A stretch of 10,990 nucleotides of DNA. Origin: Thermoplasmata archaeon (GTDB lineage: Archaea > Thermoplasmatota > Thermoplasmata > Lutacidiplasmatales > UBA184). The stretch lies in NCBI GenBank assembly GCA_030040865.1, contig JASHSX010000110.1:1-10990 (forward strand), read 5' to 3'. The notes below the pieces were generated by a model that did not search any database, was not told where the DNA came from, and worked only from the letters and a program-made list of their open reading frames with translations. Below are positions 6,405-10,990 of this stretch, in pieces. Each line of letters starts with the position of its first letter. Within the stretch, counting starts at the first letter, position 1. The position numbers were made by a program, and so were the translations under genes.

Positions 6405-7385
6405 TCACTTCGCGGGCGCGCCGGCGGCCACGTGGGCGAGAACCGCCTCGAGCTGGACCCGCTCCGAGGCCCCCTGGGCGAGACGGAAGTCGACCTCGCC
6501 GAGGTACTCGATCAACCGGACCTTGTCCCGGGCCGGCAGGACGGTGTCGCTCACGTCCGGTAGGTAGCCGTGGATCGCGTGGAGTATTTCCTCGCCGCTC
6601 GTGCCGCGCTCCGTGAAAAGAGCGTAGAGGCGAGATCGAGCCTCCGCGAAGTTCCCCGCGAGCGCCGCCCCGAGCATCCCCTCGACCTCGCGACGAAGGG
6701 GAACGCTCGCATGCTCCTGGACCGTGGCGGCCGTGATCGAGTCGGCGTGCGTGGCGGTGAGCTGGAGCAGGTTGATCGCCCGTCGCATGTCGCCGAACGC
6801 CGTCGTGACGAGGGTCTCGACCGCCTCGGGAGAGATCCGCTTCCCCTCGGCCTTCGCCACCCGTTCGATCTGCGCACGGATCGCCGCGTCGCTGTACCCC
6901 CGGAACCGGAACACCGCGCACCGGGACTGGATCGGATCGATGATCCGTGAAGAGTAGTTGCACGAGAGGATGAAGCGGCAGGAGCCCGAATACCGCTCCA
7001 TGAGACGGCGCAGCGAGGCCTGCGCCTCGGAGGTCAAATTGTCGGCCTCGTCCAGGAACAGGATCTTGAAGCCGATCTCGCCCAGCGCCGAGGTACGCGC
7101 GTACTCCTTGATCGTGGTGCGGACCGTGTCGATCCCACGAGAATCCGACGCATTAAGTTCCAAAAAGTTTTGACGCCATTCTGAACCGTACAGGTCCCGG
7201 GCGAGGGCGAGCGCTGCCGTCGTTTTTCCGGTGCCGGGGGGACCCGCGAAGAGCAGGTGGGGTAGGGAGTGCTTCTCCGCATAGGCTCGGAGTAACGGAA
7301 CGATCGCCTCCTGACCGACCATGTCCCTGAGCGAGGTCGGTCGGTACTTCTCCACCCACACCGCCTCCGCGGAACGGTCCGGCAT
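6405..7385 (-). CDS. rfcS: Replication factor C small subunit
   Basis: AAA+ ATPase of the archaeal clamp loader, which opens the PCNA ring and loads it on primer-template DNA together with the large subunit RfcL. The 326-residue length is standard and no intein interrupts it. The N-terminal RFC box VEKYRPTSLRDMVGQ (11-25) is clear. Walker A is GPPGTGKT (48-55), Walker B is ILFLDEAD (108-115), and the SRC arginine-finger motif is at 154-156 in DPIQSRCAVFRF. Sensor 2 lies in FGDMRRAINLLQ. The C-terminal third is the helical collar domain. ATG 7385 gives the family start; no strong ribosome binding site is seen upstream. It follows the 143-residue unknown gene by 55 bases and leads into moaC. 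Confidence 0.97.
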   Translation of the reverse strand: MPDRSAEAVWVEKYRPTSLRDMVGQEAIVPLLRAYAEKHSLPHLLFAGPPGTGKTTAALALARDLYGSEWRQNFLELNASDSRGIDTVRTTIKEYARTSALGEIGFKILFLDEADNLTSEAQASLRRLMERYSGSCRFILSCNYSSRIIDPIQSRCAVFRFRGYSDAAIRAQIERVAKAEGKRISPEAVETLVTTAFGDMRRAINLLQLTATHADSITAATVQEHASVPLRREVEGMLGAALAGNFAEARSRLYALFTERGTSGEEILHAIHGYLPDVSDTVLPARDKVRLIEYLGEVDFRLAQGASERVQLEAVLAHVAAGAPAK

Positions 7386-7440
7386 CGTCGACGTCGCCGC
7401 TCTCGCGGCCGCGCTCTTTAGCGTTTCCTCGGCCGGCGTG

Positions 7441-7872
7441 TCATCCGGAGGGCCGGCGGAGGGGTCGGTCGAGGTAGCGGGCCTCGTCCACCCGGTGGCG
7501 CCGGACCGCCTCGGCGAGGATCCGGCCGTATTGCCCCAGTGCTTGACGGTGGCCTCCCTGGTCCTCGCCCGCGACGATCGACCAGAACCAGCCGAGCTGC
7601 TCGACCGATCCGAGGAACCACGCGTGGTCGGAACGGAGGATGCGGCACGATTCGCGAGACTCCGCCCCGATCTCGGCCGGGGGCTCGGGGATCGGACGAC
7701 GCATGTGCGCCGTCAGAACGCGCTGGGCCGTGAGGACCGCTCGCCGGACGTCGTCGAGGGGGTATTCCTCGAGCAGCACGAGGCGGTAGCTCACGCCCTC
7801 GAACCACGTGACGAACGCATCGAAGTCCTCGGGCGGGGCCCGAATATCCACCAACGGTCGGGAGAGTCCCAC
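7441..7872 (-). CDS. Conserved-looking protein of unknown function, 143 residues
   Basis: I do not recognise this gene. It starts at GTG 7872 with GGGTGGA upstream and ends 55 bases before rfcS on the same strand. The sequence looks mostly helical and soluble. The central part RILRSDHAWFLGSVEQLGWFWSIV (77-100) is rich in aromatics and is followed by GGHRQALGQYGRIL and EAVRRHRVDEARYL. The three histidines H83, H108 and H126 and nearby acids D82 and E130 could line a helical bundle, but the spacing does not match hemerythrin. One cysteine (C76) is present. The amino acid mix is balanced and the reading frame has a high GC third position, so I take it as real. Confidence 0.7.
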   Translation of the reverse strand: MGLSRPLVDIRAPPEDFDAFVTWFEGVSYRLVLLEEYPLDDVRRAVLTAQRVLTAHMRRPIPEPPAEIGAESRESCRILRSDHAWFLGSVEQLGWFWSIVAGEDQGGHRQALGQYGRILAEAVRRHRVDEARYLDRPLRRPSG

Positions 7873-7930
7873 GTCCCGTCCACCCGGGACCAGACGAAAG
7901 GCGTTGCGTCAACGCGGCCGGGCCCTGGGG

Positions 7931-8203
7931 TCACCGGTGGTGAGTTCCTACGGTGACGCGCGGCGGTGCGCTCGGAGCATCCACCCCCTCGGCCTCCTTG
8001 GACCCGATGAACGCGTTGAGCGTACGTCCGCTGACCGAGCCCGCCGCGCTGCACCAGCTGAGCCCCGTCGCCCGGATCCGACCGACCCCGTCGGACGGTT
8101 CCGTGACGGCCACCCGAACCGTTCGAGGGTCGGAGCCGCCGCGCCGTTCGTGGTGGCACCGGGAACGAGGGACGTTGCCGTAGAGACGGACGCCGCGCGT
8201 CAC
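7931..8203 (-). CDS. Possible small ORF, 90 residues, unknown
   Basis: This frame fills an otherwise empty 327-base gap between the membrane-protein gene and the 143-residue gene. A GTG start overlaps the upstream stop as GTGA, which would allow coupled translation. A shorter form from GTG 8113 (60 residues) is also possible. In the last 60 codons about five sixths of third positions are G or C, and the peptide has a balanced composition (for example SGRTLNAFIGSKEAEG at 62-77). It has no recognisable domain, signal or membrane helix. A plus-strand frame at 7953-8183 shares the same wobble positions, so third-base bias alone cannot decide; that alternative peptide is arginine/proline-rich and less protein-like. 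Confidence 0.35.
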   Translation of the reverse strand: MTRGVRLYGNVPRSRCHHERRGGSDPRTVRVAVTEPSDGVGRIRATGLSWCSAAGSVSGRTLNAFIGSKEAEGVDAPSAPPRVTVGTHHR

Positions 8204-9246
8204 TCCGAGGGGATACGGTTCGCCCCGAGGGCGAGGCCGGAGGCGGGGTTCCTCTCGGCGATCCGCCGCCCGAGACGGTACTGGAGGTAGCCGATGAGCG
8301 CGGCGACACCCAGGATGCCGGGGACCGAGAACTCTACCGGCACGTCCCACGCGAACAGGATCCCGAGCATCCCCCAGGCGAACCAGAACTCCGCGACCTC
8401 GGCATCGACGGCGCCCACACGGCGCAGGATGATCGCGAGCGCGCTCCCGTTCGCCGCAGCGATCACGAGCGCGGCGACGAGCGCGGGAGCAATCGCGGTC
8501 CCGGAAAGGAAGATCACGACGACCCAGCCGGCGAACGAGAGGGCTCCCGCCAGCACCAGACCCCCTCGGCCGATCCGGGTCGGACGGCGGGCGAGCGACA
8601 GGAGGTCCGCCGGGACCGAGTAGGCGAGCGCGATCAGCACGGCGACGACCCCGAGGAAGAACGCCAGGGTGAAGGGGCTGGGCCCGTGGCCGACGAGGTG
8701 GGCGAAGAGGGCCACCTCGCCGACGTAGACGAAGGCGACGAGCGCGAGGGAACCCGGTCGAAGCCAGCGCTCGGAGACGGTCGTCGGATACCATAGCCGG
8801 ACGAGGAGGATCGGGAGCGCGATCGAGTAGGTCGCGTGGAACACGGTGAGGCCGAGCGCCCAGAGCCAGTTGACCCCGAACGCGTGTCCGTAGCTGGCCA
8901 ACGCGTCGACGGGCGACCCGGACGTCTGGAAGAACGTGTGCACCGCGAATCCCTCTTCCGCGATCCCGTAGGCGGCGCCGAGGAGCAGGATCGTAGCCCA
9001 TCCCTTGCGATAGACCACCGCGAACTCACGGATCAGGAGCGCCCCGGTACCGTACAGTCCGATATCGAGACCGAAGGAGAGCAGGAACCCGAACGGATCG
9101 TAGAACAGCGTGGAGATCGGCGTCGACCCGGTGAGGAGCTCGGGAATCGTGGGCGCGAGGAGCAGGAGGGCGAGGACGGGAAAGCGGTCCCTCAGGTACC
9201 GCCGCCACCGGCGCCCCCGGTACTCGGTCCGGCCGGGTGCCCCCAC
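8200..9246 (-). CDS. Polytopic membrane protein with paired-glutamate helix
   Basis: Integral membrane protein of 348 residues with about eight to nine hydrophobic segments after a basic N-terminal stretch. It starts at GTG 9246 (no strong ribosome binding site). Polar residues sit in or next to membrane helices: E36 in LAPTIPELLTG, R73-E74 in ALLIREFA, E97-E98 in AAYGIAEEGF, H103, N126 and H137 in LTVFHATYSIALP. The EE helix followed by an FH helix recalls the CPBP/ABI intramembrane protease family (EExxxR and FxxxH motifs), but the arginine after EE is missing, so protease activity is only a guess. Similar unnamed proteins with 'AYGIxEEG' exist in bacteria and archaea to my recollection. 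It is first in the minus-strand cluster and divergent from sppA. Confidence 0.8.
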   Translation of the reverse strand: MGAPGRTEYRGRRWRRYLRDRFPVLALLLLAPTIPELLTGSTPISTLFYDPFGFLLSFGLDIGLYGTGALLIREFAVVYRKGWATILLLGAAYGIAEEGFAVHTFFQTSGSPVDALASYGHAFGVNWLWALGLTVFHATYSIALPILLVRLWYPTTVSERWLRPGSLALVAFVYVGEVALFAHLVGHGPSPFTLAFFLGVVAVLIALAYSVPADLLSLARRPTRIGRGGLVLAGALSFAGWVVVIFLSGTAIAPALVAALVIAAANGSALAIILRRVGAVDAEVAEFWFAWGMLGILFAWDVPVEFSVPGILGVAALIGYLQYRLGRRIAERNPASGLALGANRIPSE

Positions 9247-9304
9247 GCCGGTCGGCTGGTCGTCCCGATTACATCAAATGCGCGACGCCCCGGCCGTCTT
9301 ACGA

Positions 9305-9313
9305 GCTATATGC
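9305..9313 (+). promoter_or_regulatory. TATA-like box of the sppA gene
   Basis: GCTATATGC stands out in GC-rich sequence about 36 bases upstream of ATG 9345 and predicts a leader of about 10 bases. The motif is nearly symmetric (CATATAG on minus), so it could also serve the divergent membrane-protein gene with a leader of about 37 bases. Confidence 0.45.
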
Positions 9314-9344
9314 GGCCGGACCCTCGTGGGACCGGTCCCGACCG

Positions 9345-10139
9345 ATGCGCGAGCGTTTGGCCCACATCACGTTCCGCGGTACGATCCGCGACCGCTCGGT
9401 GGATCCGTACCTTCGGTTGCTGAAGGGTCTGCGCTCGCGACGCCGCGTGAAGGGCGTGCTCCTCGATATCTCGAGCGGCGGTGGCGAGTCGATCGCCTCG
9501 ACCGATTTCTATCTCGCGGTGAAGCGGCTCGACCGCGTGAAGCCCGTGTACGCCGCGATCGGGGCGGTCGGCGCGTCCGGGGCCTACATGGCCGCCCTCG
9601 GGGCGCGACGGGTGTTCGCCTACCCCGACTCGACGGTCGGCTCGATCGGGGTCGTGTACCCCCACCTCGCGGTCCGGGACCTCGTCCGCCGCCTCGGGAT
9701 CGAGGTCGACCTCCTGCACTGGGGCGAGCACAAAGACGCGTTCCAGGGGTTCCGTCCCTTCACCGAGGTCGAGCGGACCAAGATGATGGCGGTGCTGGAG
9801 CAGGGCTACGAGAGCTTCGTGGGCCTCGTGGCCGCCGAACGGAAGCAGCCGCTCGACGCGATACGCGCCCTCGCGACCGGAGAAGTGTGGACCGGGGCGC
9901 AGGCGCTCAAGCTCGGGCTCGTCGACGCGCTCGGCGACCGGGAGGCCGCGCTCGAGGAGCTCGCGCGGGCGACGGGCGTCGCCTCGGGCCGGACGGTCCG
10001 GGTGGCGCCGCCTCGGTCGTTCCTCGACCGGGTCCTGACGGGGAACGCGAACCAGTGGGGCGGGGGCCTCACCGAGCGGATCCACGAGGTCGTCGAGGAG
10101 ACGATCCTCGACCTGAGCGGGCTCGGTCTGCGCCGGTAG
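9345..10139 (+). CDS. sppA: Signal peptide peptidase SppA-like serine protease (S49), no anchor
   Basis: S49-family protease with the ClpP/crotonase fold. Family members degrade leftover signal peptides and membrane peptides with a Ser-Lys dyad. The nucleophile is probably S78 in GAVGASGAYMAALGA and the general base K130 in WGEHKDAFQGFRPFT. Other family blocks are DISSGGGE (41-48), STVGSIGVVY (97-105) and the LATGEVWTGAQALKLGLVDALG segment (176-197). I chose ATG 9345 (264 residues), about 36 bases after a TATA-like box; the frame is open back to 9237 but codes for nothing hydrophobic. Unlike typical SppA, no N-terminal signal-anchor helix is present from either start, so this form looks soluble or peripherally bound. 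It precedes the Sec61-beta gene by 49 bases, consistent with a secretion-linked role. Confidence 0.92.
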   Translation: MRERLAHITFRGTIRDRSVDPYLRLLKGLRSRRRVKGVLLDISSGGGESIASTDFYLAVKRLDRVKPVYAAIGAVGASGAYMAALGARRVFAYPDSTVGSIGVVYPHLAVRDLVRRLGIEVDLLHWGEHKDAFQGFRPFTEVERTKMMAVLEQGYESFVGLVAAERKQPLDAIRALATGEVWTGAQALKLGLVDALGDREAALEELARATGVASGRTVRVAPPRSFLDRVLTGNANQWGGGLTERIHEVVEETILDLSGLGLRR

Positions 10140-10153
10140 GCGCGCGGCCGCGC

Positions 10154-10169
10154 GGGGTTAAATAACCCC
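10154..10169 (+). promoter_or_regulatory. Perfect palindrome containing the Sec61-beta TATA-like box
   Basis: GGGGTTA-aa-TAACCCC has perfect 7-base arms around 2 bases, and its centre TTAAATAA is the only AT-rich stretch between sppA and the Sec61-beta start. The centre lies about 27 bases upstream of ATG 10189. It therefore probably acts as the TATA element, with a very short leader. A 2-base loop makes an RNA hairpin terminator unlikely. Confidence 0.45.
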
Positions 10170-10188
10170 CCCGCGCTCGGGAGGGTCG

Positions 10189-10350
10189 ATGCCCGACAAT
10201 CGCCGCTCCGGTTTCTCGAGCGCGGCCGGTCTCATCCAGTACTACGACATGGAGGAGACGCGGTCGCTCAAGATCAACCCGTACATCGTTATCGGGCTGG
10301 GGATCGGCGCGGCCGTGTTCGTCGAGTTCCTCAACTGGCGCCCGATCTGA
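10189..10350 (+). CDS. secG: Preprotein translocase subunit Sec61-beta (archaeal SecG)
   Basis: Small tail-anchored subunit of the SecYE-beta translocon, 53 residues, the usual size for archaeal Sec61-beta. The conserved N-terminal block FSSAAGLIQYYDMEE (9-23) and the run LKINP (27-31) precede a single membrane helix at about 31-48 (YIVIGLGIGAAVFVEFL). Its N terminus should face the cytoplasm. ATG 10189 follows GGGAGGG by 3 bases. The gene follows sppA on the same strand, but its own TATA-like palindrome suggests separate transcription. Its last 20 bases overlap the 3' end of the convergent tyw1 gene. Confidence 0.95.
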   Translation: MPDNRRSGFSSAAGLIQYYDMEETRSLKINPYIVIGLGIGAAVFVEFLNWRPI

Positions 10351-10990
10351 CCCCGTCGGGGACCGGGGCCATCGGCAGAGTCTCGGCGGCGGGAGCCCGG
10401 CCCGGCAGGAACCGCCCGTCCGCCGACCGACCGAGGAGACACACCTTGGACTCGGGGGACTCGTCGAGCCACAGGTAGCCGGTCCGTTCGGCGAGCCGTC
10501 GCGCGAACGGCACGATCTCCTCGTGCGCCGGGACGTGGTCCCGCCCGAGGCGTTGGCGCGACTTGCCCATGTACACGTACCCCTTCGGCTCGATGAAGTC
10601 CGGCCGGGCGAGGAGGTCGAGCTCCGCGTACGCGTCGATCCAGCCCAGGTTCCACCCCTTGACGAGCGTGTGCCGGACCACGCGGCGGGTCGGAAGGTCC
10701 CGCACGATCGTGAGCGATTCGCGGAGCCGTTCCCACGCGTCCTCGTACGCCGGCAGGGTGAGCCGGCGGAAGATCTCGGGGTTGGGCGCCGTGACGGAGA
10801 CATACAGCTGCGTCGGGAGCGGGTCGAGCGCGCGCAGCGCGTCCGGGTTCGTGCCGTTCGTGACGAGGAAGGTCGTGATCCCGCGCTCGTGGCACAGCGC
10901 GAGGAACCGGTTCATCTTCGGATAGAGGGTGGGCTCGCCGGTGAGCGAGATCGCGATGTGCCGCGGGGTCTGCGACTCCTCCCAGCGCGC
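10331..10990 (-). CDS. taw1: tRNA 4-demethylwyosine synthase TYW1/Taw1 (partial, C-terminal part)
   Basis: Radical-SAM enzyme that condenses pyruvate carbons with N1-methylguanosine-37 of tRNA-Phe to form imG-14, the tricyclic core of wyosine. The 219 visible residues are the C-terminal part; the gene continues past the right edge, so the N-terminal CxxxCxxC cluster-binding motif is not seen. Family blocks present are SLTGEPTLYPKM (near the window edge), FLVTNGTNPDAL, LPTQLYVSVTAPNPE, VRHTLVKGWN, DFIEPKGYVYMGKSRQRL and the closing HEEIVPFARRL with ESPESKVCLL. The tail after this is proline/alanine-rich. The stop lies inside the end of the convergent Sec61-beta gene. Role and family are certain; the N-terminal structure is unknown from here. 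Confidence 0.95.
   Translation of the reverse strand, partial: ARWEESQTPRHIAISLTGEPTLYPKMNRFLALCHERGITTFLVTNGTNPDALRALDPLPTQLYVSVTAPNPEIFRRLTLPAYEDAWERLRESLTIVRDLPTRRVVRHTLVKGWNLGWIDAYAELDLLARPDFIEPKGYVYMGKSRQRLGRDHVPAHEEIVPFARRLAERTGYLWLDESPESKVCLLGRSADGRFLPGRAPAAETLPMAPVPDGVRSGAS

Noticed and set aside
7953..8183. A 76-codon plus-strand frame starting GTG with GGTGGTGA upstream
   Set aside because: Arginine/proline-rich peptide opposite the run of minus-strand genes; kept only as the alternative to the 90-residue minus frame.
10154..10169. The GGGGTTAAATAACCCC palindrome as a transcription terminator for sppA
   Set aside because: A 2-base loop is too tight for a stable hairpin and no T-tract follows; its place relative to the Sec61-beta start fits a TATA element better.
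10177..10196. Possible stem TCGGG/CCCGA around the Sec61-beta start codon
   Set aside because: The start and ribosome binding site lie in an open 10-base loop, and such short GC pairings are common here.

Overview
The window is gene-dense, very GC-rich archaeal chromosome. Release factor aRF1, the small clamp-loader subunit of replication factor C, Sec61-beta and the wyosine enzyme TYW1/Taw1 are archaeal or eukaryotic-type proteins and would not all occur in a bacterium. Start regions carry archaeal-style TATA boxes and short leaders, often with Shine-Dalgarno sequences. The proteins are not strongly acidic, so a haloarchaeon is unlikely. A high-GC uncultured lineage such as a Thermoplasmatota member fits, but that placement is an inference.

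Layout. At 47-1120 (minus) lies a putative regulator with two winged-helix-like halves. It is divergent from a secreted, heavily sequon-bearing surface protein (1251-2696, plus). Convergent with the surface protein is a minus-strand pair: thioredoxin (4109-4426) followed by aRF1 (2712-4007). Divergent from thioredoxin is a class I methyltransferase-like protein (4595-5422, plus). It ends 4 bases from a long minus-strand cluster that reads, in transcription order: polytopic membrane protein (9246-8200), a possible 90-residue ORF (8203-7931), an unknown 143-residue protein (7872-7441), rfcS (7385-6405), moaC (6400-5951) and moaB (5954-5427). Divergent from that cluster, on plus, are sppA (9345-10139) and the Sec61-beta gene (10189-10350). 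The Sec61-beta stop overlaps the 3' end of a minus-strand tyw1/taw1 gene that runs off the right edge.

Functionally the window mixes housekeeping modules: translation termination, redox, clamp loading, molybdopterin cofactor synthesis, protein secretion and membrane proteolysis, and tRNA-Phe modification. No mobile element, CRISPR array, tRNA or rRNA was seen. I did not find a clear new defence-like system. The more unusual signals are a hairpin that would bury the aRF1 ribosome binding site, a dyad at the two-winged-helix regulator's promoter, a perfect palindrome containing the Sec61-beta TATA-like box, an SppA-type protease without its usual membrane anchor, a methyltransferase-like protein with an altered SAM pocket, and the tight rfcS-moaC-moaB linkage.
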